Below are positions 9,563-19,017 of a DNA stretch of 47,645 bases, piece by piece; within the stretch, counting starts at the first letter, position 1; each line of letters begins with the position of its first letter. Under the pieces are notes generated by a model. The model had not been told where the DNA came from. It made no database searches and saw nothing but the letters and a program-made list of their open reading frames with translations. A program made the translations under genes and the position numbers. This stretch comes from Actinomycetes bacterium (GTDB lineage: Bacteria; Actinomycetota; Acidimicrobiia; Acidimicrobiales; JAJZXF01): positions 1 to 47,645 of the forward strand of contig JAJZXF010000012.1 of NCBI GenBank assembly GCA_021802485.1, in the 5' to 3' direction.

Positions 9563-11899
9563 GTGGCTACAGTCAAGGACGCCCTGAACCTAGTTGAGCT
9601 GGCTGCAGGAAAGTCCGCTTCCGGCACGCTGTCGCGGCCTCGCGATGGATCGGAAACCCGCGTCGCCTCCCGGCCCCGGGGATCTGGCATGAATCGGCAT
9701 CCAAGTGTCGACGATGCTGACTGGGAGGGTGTCGCGGCACTTCTCGATTTGATCGCAAAGGATCTTGATCCCTTCGATGAGGAGCAGGTCATACGGGCCT
9801 ATGTTGTAGCGAAGCGCGCCCATGAGGGCCAGTTCCGCCAGTCAGGCGAGCCGTATATCGTCCATCCACTTTCGGTCGCTATGCTCGCTGCTGAGGTTGG
9901 CCTCGACGAGGACGGGATAGCGGCCGCTCTCCTACACGACGCAGTCGAGGACACGGGCGTCACGATCGAATTCCTCGAGAGCGAGTTCGGCCAGAGCGTT
10001 GCAGCAATCGTGGACGGTTTGACGAAGCTGGACCGGATGCGCTTTGACTCCAAAGAGGCCCAACAGGCAGCGACCGTTCGCAAGATGATCGTCGCGATGG
10101 CGAACGATTGGCGCGTGCTTGTGATCAAGCTCGCGGATCGCCTGCACAATATGCGCACGATCGCAGTCATGCCGGAGTGGAAGCAGCGCCGCACAGCGAG
10201 CGAGACCCTTGACGTCTATGCCCCGCTTGCCCATCGACTTGGGATGCAGGAGATGAAGTGGCAACTCGAGGACCTCGCGTTCGCGACCCTGCATCCGAAG
10301 GAGTACGCGGAGATCGAGCGTATGCTCGCGACGAGAGCGCCAGAGCGTGCGAGCTATATCGAGCGTGTGGTGGCTTCGATCCGAAACGGCCTCGGTTCCA
10401 ATGGCATCGAGGCGCGTGTTACAGGCAGGCCGAAGCATCTGTGGAGCATCTACGAAAAGATGGTGGTCAGAGGGAAGTCCTTCGACGAGATCTTCGACCT
10501 CGTCGGTGTCAGGGTGGTCGTGGAGTCGGAGAAGGACTGCTGGGCCGCTCTCGGCACGGTGCATGGGATGTGGAGCCCGGTGCACGGCCGTTTCAAGGAC
10601 TACGTCAACTCACCGAAGTTCAATCTCTACCAGTCGTTGCACACGACCGTCATAGGCCCGCAGGGTAAGCCGATCGAGGTGCAGATCCGCACCGCTGGAA
10701 TGGATCGTAGGGCCGAGTACGGGGTCGCAGCCCACTGGGATTACAAGGAGCATCGGGATGCTCGCTCTAGCGCAGTACCTGCGGAGAGCGCCTGGCTGCG
10801 GCGTATTGTGGACCTCGACACGGAGATGTCGGACCCGCGTGAGTTCCTCGAGGGCCTCAAGGGTGATCTCGTAAAAGACGAAGTCTACGTCTTCACGCCG
10901 AAGGGCAAGGTGATAGCGCTTCCCGCTGATTCGACGCCGATCGACTTCGCATACGCGGTCCACACCGAGGTGGGCCACAGGTGTATCGGAGCAAAGGTCA
11001 ACGGGCGCCTGGTAGCGCTTGGATCGCCTCTCAAGTCCGCTGACACGGTCGAGATCTTCACTTCGAAGGTCGAGTCCGCGGGACCATCGGTGGACTGGCT
11101 CAAGTTGGTTGTAACGCCACGTGCTCGCAACAAGATACGCCAGCGTCTCAGCCGCGAGCGCAGGGATGACGCAATGGAGGCCGGTCACGAGGAGCTGTCG
11201 CGAGCCTTGGCACGCGAAGGGGTCCCTGGTAGCAGGCATGCGGTTGCTGAGGCACTGAGATCGCTTGCAACGTCAATGAACTACACCGGGCTGGATGCTC
11301 TGTATGCCGCGATCGGCAGTGGGCACGTAACAGCAAGGTCAATTGCACGGCGCATAGTGCGGGACATGAACGCGAGCGACGATCGTGACCGGTCGCCGAT
11401 CACCGCTCGCAGTGCGAACCGGTCCGCTCAGGCAGGGGCATCGGGCGTGTATGTCGAGGGGCTCGACGACGTCATGATACGGCTAGCTACGTGCTGCACG
11501 CCGGTGCCGGGGGATGAGATCATGGGGTTCGTGACTCGCGGTCGGGGGGTTTCTGTGCACCGGGTGGACTGTTCGAACGCGATAGCTCTTTCGAGCGAGG
11601 CGCGTGAGCGCTTGATCGAGGTCGAATGGGACTGGCATGCTGGCAGCACGTTCTTGGCAATGATTGAGGTCCGCTCTCTGGATCGTTCACGGCTCCTTGC
11701 AGACGTCGCGAAGATCCTCTCGGAGCATCACGTGAGCATCGTGTCGAGTACAAGTTCCACAGGCGCAGATCGCAGGGTCCGGATGCGGTTCGAGTTTGAG
11801 ATGGCTGACCAGGTTCACCTGGAGTCGGTTCTCGCTTCCCTCGCGCGTCTCGACGGGGTGTTCGACGTTTATCGAGTACTGCCGGGGAAGAAGGCATGA
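9563..11899 (+). CDS. rel: Bifunctional (p)ppGpp synthetase/hydrolase, RelA/SpoT family
   Basis: This long RSH protein makes and degrades the alarmone (p)ppGpp. The HD hydrolase domain shows YIVHPLSVA (about residue 95), LLHDAVEDTG (about 125) and KLADRLHNMRT. The synthetase domain shows HGRFKDYVNSPK and YQSLHTTV (about 341-362), EVQIRT and AAHWDYKEH. The RFKD charge pattern is the RxKD type of bifunctional enzymes rather than the ExDD of monofunctional RelA. A TGS domain (about 442-500) and a C-terminal ACT domain (about 698-778) follow. The start is GTG 9563; a later ATG at 9690 (MNRHPSVDD) is an alternative that removes a 42-residue non-conserved leader. The end overlaps hisS (ATGA). Confidence 0.96.
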   Translation: MATVKDALNLVELAAGKSASGTLSRPRDGSETRVASRPRGSGMNRHPSVDDADWEGVAALLDLIAKDLDPFDEEQVIRAYVVAKRAHEGQFRQSGEPYIVHPLSVAMLAAEVGLDEDGIAAALLHDAVEDTGVTIEFLESEFGQSVAAIVDGLTKLDRMRFDSKEAQQAATVRKMIVAMANDWRVLVIKLADRLHNMRTIAVMPEWKQRRTASETLDVYAPLAHRLGMQEMKWQLEDLAFATLHPKEYAEIERMLATRAPERASYIERVVASIRNGLGSNGIEARVTGRPKHLWSIYEKMVVRGKSFDEIFDLVGVRVVVESEKDCWAALGTVHGMWSPVHGRFKDYVNSPKFNLYQSLHTTVIGPQGKPIEVQIRTAGMDRRAEYGVAAHWDYKEHRDARSSAVPAESAWLRRIVDLDTEMSDPREFLEGLKGDLVKDEVYVFTPKGKVIALPADSTPIDFAYAVHTEVGHRCIGAKVNGRLVALGSPLKSADTVEIFTSKVESAGPSVDWLKLVVTPRARNKIRQRLSRERRDDAMEAGHEELSRALAREGVPGSRHAVAEALRSLATSMNYTGLDALYAAIGSGHVTARSIARRIVRDMNASDDRDRSPITARSANRSAQAGASGVYVEGLDDVMIRLATCCTPVPGDEIMGFVTRGRGVSVHRVDCSNAIALSSEARERLIEVEWDWHAGSTFLAMIEVRSLDRSRLLADVAKILSEHHVSIVSSTSSTGADRRVRMRFEFEMADQVHLESVLASLARLDGVFDVYRVLPGKKA

Positions 11900-13188
11900 G
11901 GGACGCGTTCCGGGCGCCATCGGGCACCCACGATGTCCTGTTCCCTGAGTCTGCGCGCTGGGAGACGCTCGTCGCCGCGTTCTCTTCGCTGGTCGGTCGT
12001 GCTGGATATGGTCTTGTGATAAGCCCGATGTTCGAGGATGAACGCGTCTTCCTCCGCGGCATAGGCGCGGGCAGCGACGTTGCTTCGAAGGAGATGTACA
12101 GCTTCGAGGACAGGGGTGCGAGAAGGCTGGCATTGAGGCCTGAAGGGACGGCATCGGTGGTGCGAGCGTTCGTGCAGCACCGGCCTGCATCGGTATGGAA
12201 GGCCTGGTACGTGACGCCAGCGTTTCGCTATGAACGTCCCCAGGCCGCGCGCTATCGCCAGCATCATCAGCTCGGCATCGAGGCGATTGGGAGCGAGGAT
12301 CCGGATCTCGACGTCGAAGTGATTGCACTCGCCGCGCAGTTCTATCGACACGTCGGTCTTGAGTCAGTAGAGCTTCGGCTGAACTCGATGGGATGTGCGC
12401 AATGCCGGCCAGGCTTCGAGCGCTCGCTGTTCGAATGGTTGGAGGCCAACGCGGCGCAGCTTTGTCCTGAGCACTCTCAGCGCTGGAGCGCGAACCCGTT
12501 GCGCGTACTGGACTGCAAGAACGAACTGTGTCTGGGCGCAACCGCGCAGGCGCCGCAGATATGCGACGCTCTTTGCACTGACTGCGATCGCCACTTCGCT
12601 AGAGTCAAGGAAGGCCTTGATTCGCTTCGCGTTGCGTACCTGAGCGCACCGCGGCTCGTGCGTGGCTTTGACTACTACACTCGCACCACGTTCGAGTTCT
12701 CGTCGCCGAGTCTTGCTGCGGCTCAAAACGGCGTCGGTGGCGGTGGGCGCTATGACGGCTTAGCAGAGGCGTTGGGCGGTCCAGCTGCCCCAGCGGTTGG
12801 CTTCGGGATCGGAATCGAGCGGCTCCTTCTCGCCTGCGATGCACAAGACAGCTTTCCAGTCCCCGAGGACCGTATGGATGTATTTGTGATCGACCTCACT
12901 GGCGGTCGGGTTGCGCGTGAGCTGACCCACGAGCTGCGCAACGCGGGCGTGCGAGCTGACCGGGCCTTTGACGAGCGCTCGCTCAAAGCTCAGATGAGGG
13001 CCGCTGATCGTTCTGGTGCCAAGCTCGCGGTCATAGTCGGTCCGAGCGAGCAAGAGGCTGGCAAGGCTGTCGTGCGCCAGATGATGCCCCGGCTTCGCGA
13101 GGAGTCTGATGCGCGACGTGACGACGCTCAGGAGTTGGTGGACTCAGATGCGGTGGTTGAACGCGTCCTCGAGATGCTCCGACGATGA
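11896..13188 (+). CDS. hisS: Histidyl-tRNA synthetase
   Basis: Charges tRNA-His with histidine. Class II motifs are present: LALRPEGTASVVRAF, motif 2 as FRYERPQAARYRQHHQLG (about residues 110-128), the histidine-binding segment LVRGFDYYTRTTFEF, and motif 3 VGFGIGIERLLLA (about 298). A C-terminal anticodon-binding domain follows from about residue 328. The 430-residue length is normal. The start overlaps the rel stop (ATGA) and the end overlaps rarA (ATGA), so it is translated within the operon; no T-box leader is possible in this arrangement. Confidence 0.97.
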   Translation: MRDAFRAPSGTHDVLFPESARWETLVAAFSSLVGRAGYGLVISPMFEDERVFLRGIGAGSDVASKEMYSFEDRGARRLALRPEGTASVVRAFVQHRPASVWKAWYVTPAFRYERPQAARYRQHHQLGIEAIGSEDPDLDVEVIALAAQFYRHVGLESVELRLNSMGCAQCRPGFERSLFEWLEANAAQLCPEHSQRWSANPLRVLDCKNELCLGATAQAPQICDALCTDCDRHFARVKEGLDSLRVAYLSAPRLVRGFDYYTRTTFEFSSPSLAAAQNGVGGGGRYDGLAEALGGPAAPAVGFGIGIERLLLACDAQDSFPVPEDRMDVFVIDLTGGRVARELTHELRNAGVRADRAFDERSLKAQMRAADRSGAKLAVIVGPSEQEAGKAVVRQMMPRLREESDARRDDAQELVDSDAVVERVLEMLRR

Positions 13189-14558
13189 GCGTGGGTCATT
13201 CGCCGGCCGACGACCTTTTCTCAGCGGCTGCGACCCGGAGTCTCGCTTCGGGTGGGCCACTCGCTGCAAGGATGCGGCCGCGAAGCCTGGATGAGATGGT
13301 TGGCCAGGCACATCTGCTGAGGCCGGGCGCCCCGCTAAGGGTGCTCATCGACACAGATCGGCTCTCTTCGGCGATTCTTTGGGGATCGCCTGGAACCGGA
13401 AAGACCAGCCTTGCGAGGATCATGGCGAGGACGACCCGTTCCGTCTTCGTCGCTATGTCTGCGGTCTCGGCCGGCGTTCGCGAGGTGAGGGAAGTCCTGG
13501 ACGAGGCTAAACGCCGTCTGGGGGAGCATGGCGAGCGCACCGTGTTGTTTCTCGACGAGGTTCATCGCTTCAACCGTGCCCAACAAGACGTCCTGCTCGA
13601 GGGGGTCGAGGACGGGCTGGTGATTTTCGTTGGCGCGACGACTGAGAACCCATTCTTTGCCTTGAACGCTCCATTGATGTCCCGCTCCAGCCTGTGGCGG
13701 CTCGAGCCGTTGGGGATGGAGGACCTCGCGGAGCTGGCGAGGCGCGGCTTAAAGGAGGAGAACGCGACTGCAGATGCCGATGTTATCGAGACCATCGCTG
13801 CATCAGCGGGGGGAGACGGGAGGGCGTTGCTCACGACCCTAGAGACCGCAGCGCGCCTTGCGCACCAGCGTGCTGGGTACGATGAAGGCTCGCTCGCGCA
13901 CGTAGAGCGTTCGGACGTTGAGCAGGCGGCGAAGACGGCAATTCCCCGCTACGGCGCTGACGAGCACTACGATATCGCAAGCGCGTTCATCAAGAGCATT
14001 AGGGGCTCGGACCCTGATGCAGGGCTTTACTGGCTCGCGAGGATGCTCAATGCAGGAGAGGACCCTCGTTTTGTCGCTAGGAGACTCGTCATCCTTTCGA
14101 GCGAGGACATTGGCATGGCGGATTCGAACGCGCTCGTCGTCGCAGAGGCTGCAGCGAGGTCCGTCGACCTGGTTGGGATGCCTGAAGCCGCGTTGAACCT
14201 GGCCCATGCAGTTGTGCACCTTGCGTGTGCGCCGAAGTCGAACCGTGTCACGATGGCCTTAGCAGCCGCGACCGCTGACGCTACGCGTTCAGCGAATGCA
14301 AGGGTCCCAGTGCACCTGAGGGATGCGCATTACAAAGGCGCACGAGTTCTGTCTCATGGACAGGGCTACATCTATCCCCATGACGCTGACGCGGGCGATC
14401 GCGTCCAGGTCTACTTGCCCGAAGAAGTAGCGGGTGCTGTGTACTACGAACCCGGTCCGCACGGACGGGAGCCGCAGGTTCGAAGTCGCCTGGAGGCGTC
14501 TCGCCCCGAGCGTGTTCGCAGAGGTGAGTTCACCGGCGGCGGGTCCGCTTCACGCTAG
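13185..14558 (+). CDS. rarA: Replication-associated recombination protein RarA (MgsA), AAA+ ATPase
   Basis: RarA is a clamp-loader-like ATPase acting at stalled replication forks. The N-terminus PLAARMRPRSLDEMVGQAHLL is diagnostic. Walker A is GSPGTGKTS (about residues 67-75), Walker B is VLFLDEVHRF (about 120-129), sensor 1 is GATTENP (about 150) and the arginine finger lies in LMSRSSLW. The C-terminal helical and tetramerisation domain contains DPDAGLYWLARML and YPHDADAGDRVQVYLPEE. The length of 457 residues is normal. It overlaps hisS by four bases and ends 13 bases before alaS. Confidence 0.95.
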   Translation: MSVGHSPADDLFSAAATRSLASGGPLAARMRPRSLDEMVGQAHLLRPGAPLRVLIDTDRLSSAILWGSPGTGKTSLARIMARTTRSVFVAMSAVSAGVREVREVLDEAKRRLGEHGERTVLFLDEVHRFNRAQQDVLLEGVEDGLVIFVGATTENPFFALNAPLMSRSSLWRLEPLGMEDLAELARRGLKEENATADADVIETIAASAGGDGRALLTTLETAARLAHQRAGYDEGSLAHVERSDVEQAAKTAIPRYGADEHYDIASAFIKSIRGSDPDAGLYWLARMLNAGEDPRFVARRLVILSSEDIGMADSNALVVAEAAARSVDLVGMPEAALNLAHAVVHLACAPKSNRVTMALAAATADATRSANARVPVHLRDAHYKGARVLSHGQGYIYPHDADAGDRVQVYLPEEVAGAVYYEPGPHGREPQVRSRLEASRPERVRRGEFTGGGSASR

Positions 14559-14561
14559 GAT
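14556..14561 (+). promoter_or_regulatory. Possible internal -10 element for a near-leaderless alaS transcript
   Basis: TAGGAT, formed by the rarA stop codon and the next three bases, fits the TANNNT pattern of an actinobacterial -10 and sits 10 bases before the alaS ATG. A transcript starting about 7 bases downstream would have a 5' leader of only a few bases. The same hexamer occurs before aroE (18994-18999). No convincing -35 is seen; this is inference. Confidence 0.25.
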
Positions 14562-14571
14562 CGCTTCTGCA

Positions 14572-17322
14572 ATGAGGTCCACCGAACTCCGCGAGGCCTT
14601 CACCGGGTACTTCGCATCCCGCGGGCATCTAATAGTCCCATCAGCGAGCCTGATCCCTCACGACACGAGCGTGATGTTTACGATCGCGGGCATGGTTCCG
14701 TTCAAGCCGTACTTCCTCGGCGAGGAACAGCCACCCGCTTTGAGGGTGACGAGCGTGCAGAAGTGCTTCCGCACGCTCGACATAGAGGTGGTGGGGACCA
14801 CCGAGCGGCACTGCACCTTTTTCGAGATGCTCGGCAACTTCAGCTTCGGGGACTACTTCAAGCCCGAGGCGATCTCGTTTGCGTGGGAGTTTGTGTCGGA
14901 GGTTCTCGGGATTGACGCTGATCGGCTCTGGGTTACCGTGCACCACTCGGACTCTGATGCGGAGGAGATCTGGAGAGACGCGGTGGGCGTGCTACCGGAA
15001 CGGATCCAGAGGATGGGTGAGGAGAACTTCTGGCGCATGGGTGATGTCGGTCCCTGCGGTCCATGTTCCGAGCTTTACTTCGATCGAGGGCCTGAGCACG
15101 GTGCACCAGGGGGGCCTGCGCACGGTGCGCCAGATCGTTTCGTCGAAATATGGAATCTCGTCTTCATGCAGGCTGATTCTCTTGCGGATGGCTCCATGGC
15201 CGAGTTGCCGACTAAGTGCATTGACACCGGGGCGGGCCTCGAGCGCATGCTACCGATTTTGGATGGCGTGGACTCGATCTTTGCCACGGACGTGTTCTTG
15301 CCGGTCATAGCCGCTGCAGAGGAGGCCGTTGGGCGTCACTATGGAAGGGATGCGGCCTCGGATGTCTCGCTAAGAATCCTTGCAGATCACGCACGCGCGA
15401 TGACCTTTCTCATCTCTGATGGCGTGTTGCCTTCAAACGAAGGGCGGGGATATGTCCTGAGAAGGGTTGTACGGCGCCTTGTGAGGACCGCGTCGCAGCT
15501 TGGAGCTGGAAAACCGGTGGCAGCTGACCTGGTGGGTTCGGTCGTTGCCACCATGGGCTCTGCATACCCACAGCTGGTAAAGGATAGTGACTTCATCGCT
15601 GGTGTCGTGTCTCGCGAGGAGGAGCGCTTCCTGCGCACGCTTGATACGGGCGCGGGATTGCTGGCCAACGTGCTGAGCTCGGGCGAGGGGCGCGTGCCAG
15701 GCGATGTAGCGTTTCGGTTGCACGACACCTACGGCTTTCCTGTGGAGCTGACTACGGAGATCGCAGCCGAGAATGGGGTTGCGGTCGACATGGATGGTTT
15801 TCAGGAGTCGATGGAGATACAGCGGTCCATGTCACGCAAGGCCGCGAGCGTCACTGGCGACGCCCGCTTAGCGCAGTACCGCGAGATCTTGGAACAGTTC
15901 GCAACGACCTGCTTTGTCGGCTACGAGCAGGCGTCGATCGAGGCCCGGGTGCTCGCAGTCGTGCCATGCGGACAAGAGGATGCCTGGACAACAGAGGTCT
16001 TCATCGACTCGACGCCGTTCTATGCTGAAAGCGGCGGGCAGGTTGGCGACACGGGCACGATCGTGACTGGGACTGGAGTCGCTACGGTCGTCGACACGGT
16101 ATCGGTGCTTTCGGGCCTCGTGTGCCATCGTGCGGTCGTCAAGGGGGAGCTGTTAGCAGGGCAGTCCTGTGTCGCCTCGATCGATGCCGAGCGCCGTGAG
16201 GCGATACGGCGCAACCACACCTCGACGCATTTGCTCCACTGGGCTCTGCGCAATGTTCTCGGGGACCATGTGCGCCAGCAAGGGTCGCTCGTGGCCCCTG
16301 ATCGCCTCAGGTTCGACTTCAGCCACTTCGAGGCGTTGAGCGCCGAAGAGATCGCCGAAGTCGAGAGGCTGGTGAATGCAGAGATCCTCTCAGATCTGGA
16401 GGTGAGGACGACCACGATGTCCCGCGAGGATGCGCAGGCTCAGGGAGCGATAGCGTTTTTCGGGGACAAGTATGGAGATGTAGTGAGGGTGGTCAGCGCT
16501 GGTAGCGGCTCGGTCGAGCTTTGTGGAGGTACGCACGTGTCTTCGCTCGGGACGCTTGGCTCGGTGATCGTGGTCTCAGAGGGTTCCATCGGCGCGAACA
16601 CCCGCAGGCTCGAGGCCGTGAGCGGATGGGCAGCGCTCTCGAGGTCGCGCGCCGCTATCGATCAGTTGAACCAGGTGAGTGGGATGCTCAAGGTTCAGCC
16701 CGAGAATATCGTGGATGCACTGGAACGCATTGCGGAGCGCCAGAGGCGACTCGAAAAGGACCTCCGGTCGATGCAGCAGGCACGGATTGCCCATGAGGCG
16801 GCTGCGATCGTGAGCGATTCCCATCGGATGCAACCTAGCGCGGCTGCTCCCACCGGGCGAGCGCCCGCGGCCAGCGCTCGGGGGACCGACGATCCCTCGA
16901 GCATCACAGGAGATGCCGCAGGGGATCACCACGGGGCCACTAAGACAGCTGGTGGCGGGCGGGCGTGGTCCCGGGCGGTGCACGGTGTCTCAGTCGCGCG
17001 CCGTGATGGCTTCGATGTCGACGCTCTCAGGGAGATTGCGGTCACGGTTCGCGACACACCAGGCTGTAAGGGCGCCTTTCTTGCTGGCACGCCGGACGGG
17101 AAGCGCGTCGCTCTTGTGGCCGCGCTTGGTGACGGTACAGGCCTCGAGGCGTCGAAGCTGGTGTCCCTAGCGGCGCGCGTGGTTGGCGGCGGCGGTGGTG
17201 GGGCCCGCGACCTTGCTGTTGCTGGCGGCAAGGACGCTGGCAAGATCGACGATGCGCTTGATCTTGCGACGAGGGAGATCGAGCACGCATTCGACGCAGC
17301 GGGGACCGAGTCGCAAGGGTGA
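14572..17322 (+). CDS. alaS: Alanyl-tRNA synthetase
   Basis: Charges tRNA-Ala and edits mischarged Ser/Gly. The catalytic domain starts at MRSTELREAFTGYFASRGH and contains the class II segments TFFEMLGNFSFGDYFK and DTGAGLERM. The editing domain has its zinc-site residues in NHTSTHLLH (about residue 548) and CGGTHV (about 650). A coiled region follows, then a Gly/Ala/Ser-rich insert of about 55 residues (about 750-805), then the DHHA1 (C-Ala) domain ending in VVGGGGGGARDLAVAGGKD. The start at ATG 14572 gives 916 residues; the frame is open further upstream but overlaps rarA and lacks similarity. The insert makes it slightly longer than the usual 870-890. Confidence 0.97.
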   Translation: MRSTELREAFTGYFASRGHLIVPSASLIPHDTSVMFTIAGMVPFKPYFLGEEQPPALRVTSVQKCFRTLDIEVVGTTERHCTFFEMLGNFSFGDYFKPEAISFAWEFVSEVLGIDADRLWVTVHHSDSDAEEIWRDAVGVLPERIQRMGEENFWRMGDVGPCGPCSELYFDRGPEHGAPGGPAHGAPDRFVEIWNLVFMQADSLADGSMAELPTKCIDTGAGLERMLPILDGVDSIFATDVFLPVIAAAEEAVGRHYGRDAASDVSLRILADHARAMTFLISDGVLPSNEGRGYVLRRVVRRLVRTASQLGAGKPVAADLVGSVVATMGSAYPQLVKDSDFIAGVVSREEERFLRTLDTGAGLLANVLSSGEGRVPGDVAFRLHDTYGFPVELTTEIAAENGVAVDMDGFQESMEIQRSMSRKAASVTGDARLAQYREILEQFATTCFVGYEQASIEARVLAVVPCGQEDAWTTEVFIDSTPFYAESGGQVGDTGTIVTGTGVATVVDTVSVLSGLVCHRAVVKGELLAGQSCVASIDAERREAIRRNHTSTHLLHWALRNVLGDHVRQQGSLVAPDRLRFDFSHFEALSAEEIAEVERLVNAEILSDLEVRTTTMSREDAQAQGAIAFFGDKYGDVVRVVSAGSGSVELCGGTHVSSLGTLGSVIVVSEGSIGANTRRLEAVSGWAALSRSRAAIDQLNQVSGMLKVQPENIVDALERIAERQRRLEKDLRSMQQARIAHEAAAIVSDSHRMQPSAAAPTGRAPAASARGTDDPSSITGDAAGDHHGATKTAGGGRAWSRAVHGVSVARRDGFDVDALREIAVTVRDTPGCKGAFLAGTPDGKRVALVAALGDGTGLEASKLVSLAARVVGGGGGGARDLAVAGGKDAGKIDDALDLATREIEHAFDAAGTESQG

Positions 17323-17897
17323 GCGTAGATAGCCTCGTGAACTCAGGGATCATCGGAAGGGAACCGAGCGGGAGGTGCGGGGTCGTCGGTTTTTCGGAGG
17401 ACCCGTCGCAGCGCTCCAGAGCGATTGGGCTCGATCTTGGATCAAAGAGGATTGGCGTCGCGGTGAGCAACCCGGCGGGAACCATGGCGTTTCCACATTC
17501 GGTTCTGGAGCGTGGTCGGAGTGTCCATGATGATTATCAAGCACTGAAGCAGCTGGTAATCGATTTGAATGCGACAGCGGTCATCGTGGGTCTGCCGCGT
17601 TCTTTGAACGGCGACATCGGTCCTGCAGCGACAGCGGTGATTGAAGAGGCCATTGCGCTGTCCGCTGCAATTGGTCGCGACGCAATCCTGGTCGATGAGC
17701 GCATGAGCACCGTCGTTGCGCACAAGGCGATGCGCAGCACGGGGCGCTCCCCGCGCCAGAGGAGGTCACGAGTGGACGCGGCTGCTGCTACGGTCATCTT
17801 GCAGTCGTGGCTTGACCGCAGCGTCTCGGGCATTGCGGCGAGCGACGCTTTAGCGCATGCGCACCATGTGGCAACGGATGCCCCGGATCCCGGCTAG
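17319..17897 (+). CDS. ruvX: Putative Holliday junction resolvase / pre-16S rRNA nuclease YqgF
   Basis: The RNase H-like fold family YqgF/RuvX takes part in 16S rRNA 5' maturation. The first catalytic Asp lies in AIGLDLGSKRIGVAVS (about residue 39). VIVGLPRSLNGD, LVDERMSTVVA and the C-terminal RVDAAAATVILQSWL with the last acidic residue are also present. Length is 192 residues including a 34-residue leader that is not conserved. The GTG start overlaps the alaS stop (GTGA), as is common for alaS-ruvX-mltG neighbourhoods. Confidence 0.93.
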   Translation: MSVDSLVNSGIIGREPSGRCGVVGFSEDPSQRSRAIGLDLGSKRIGVAVSNPAGTMAFPHSVLERGRSVHDDYQALKQLVIDLNATAVIVGLPRSLNGDIGPAATAVIEEAIALSAAIGRDAILVDERMSTVVAHKAMRSTGRSPRQRRSRVDAAAATVILQSWLDRSVSGIAASDALAHAHHVATDAPDPG

Positions 17898-18990
17898 GCA
17901 TTCTCTGGCTAGGAGCCGGAGTCGGGCCTCCCGCGCTCAGGGCAGTGCTGGTCGAACTCGTCGGGTATCTCGCCTGACGAGGGCAGTGGTCGCGGCACTC
18001 GCTGCTATTATGCTCGTCGTTTCCTCTGGTGCTTTGTGGTACCAACTACAAGCGGATCCGCTTGGGGGCACTGGCGCTACAAGGCTTGTGGCTATCCAGC
18101 CCGGTTGGACTGTGACCCGGGCGGCTCAGGAGCTCAAGGCGGACAAGGTGATCGGGAGCGTTTCAGCTTTTCGTGCCTATCTCATTCTTACGGGAGGCGT
18201 AGTAGTGAGCCCGGGTACGTACGTGATGCGCGAGCGGGAGCCCTTTGGTGCAGTGAAGGCTGCACTGTTGGAGGGGCCACCGGTGAAGGCGCTCGTGGTC
18301 CCGCCCGGTGGAACGATATCGCTCATTGCGAGGCGCGTGGCTCGCATTCCCGCCCACACAGCGGCCGCGTTCACATCAGCCGCGACGAGCGGCCGCGTGC
18401 GCTCGGCTTACGAGCCGGCGGGCATCGACAACCTGGAAGGCCTCCTGTATCCTGCTACGTACTCGATCGGCATCAAAGAGGGTCCCGTCGCAATGCTCAA
18501 GGCGATGGTGGCGCGATTTGACGCGGAGGCATCGCTGTTGCATCTGACCCAGATGGCGGCACGCCTCGGGGTGACGCCCTATGAGGCGGTCATCGTTGCG
18601 TCGATCGTGGAAAAGGAGGCGTTGCTGCCGGCTGACAAGGCAAAGGTCGCACGGGTCATCTACAACCGTCTAGCAGCAGGCATGCCTCTTCAGATGGACT
18701 CCACCGTCTACTACGGCCTGGCGGCTGCTGGACGGCCTGTGAGCCGGTTGACAACCGCGGACCTGAGGTTCCCGTCGCAATACAACACCTATGCTCAGGC
18801 CGGCCTGCCGCCTACGCCTATAGCCTCGCCAGACGCCTCCGCGCTCCGTGCAGCTCTGAACCCCGCGCCGGGAAAGTGGATGTACTTTGTAACCGTCTCT
18901 CGCAGCGGGAAAGAGGCGTTCTCTGTGACGTATTCCGAGCAGCTGGCTAACGAGCGGATCGCTCGTAGCCGGGGGCTCCTCGGTGGTTGA
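17857..18990 (+). CDS. mltG: Endolytic murein transglycosylase MltG (YceG family)
   Basis: MltG is a membrane-anchored lytic transglycosylase that cleaves nascent peptidoglycan strands. A basic N-terminus precedes one transmembrane helix (about residues 43-62), then a LysM-like region and the YceG catalytic domain. The catalytic Glu is in ASIVEKEALL (about residue 250), followed by VARVIYNRLAAGMPLQMDSTVYYG and YNTYAQAGLPPTPIASP. Length is 377 residues. The start overlaps ruvX by 41 bases; in-frame ATGs at 17866 and 17878 would shorten the overlap and are equally possible. Confidence 0.94.
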   Translation: MRTMWQRMPRIPARHSLARSRSRASRAQGSAGRTRRVSRLTRAVVAALAAIMLVVSSGALWYQLQADPLGGTGATRLVAIQPGWTVTRAAQELKADKVIGSVSAFRAYLILTGGVVVSPGTYVMREREPFGAVKAALLEGPPVKALVVPPGGTISLIARRVARIPAHTAAAFTSAATSGRVRSAYEPAGIDNLEGLLYPATYSIGIKEGPVAMLKAMVARFDAEASLLHLTQMAARLGVTPYEAVIVASIVEKEALLPADKAKVARVIYNRLAAGMPLQMDSTVYYGLAAAGRPVSRLTTADLRFPSQYNTYAQAGLPPTPIASPDASALRAALNPAPGKWMYFVTVSRSGKEAFSVTYSEQLANERIARSRGLLGG

Positions 18991-19017
18991 CGCTAGGATC
19001 GCACGACTGGATGCGAT

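Noticed and set aside
11687-12541. 284-codon minus-strand ORF opposite rel/hisS
   Set aside because: Overlaps two conserved genes with complete motifs; composition is that of a shadow frame.
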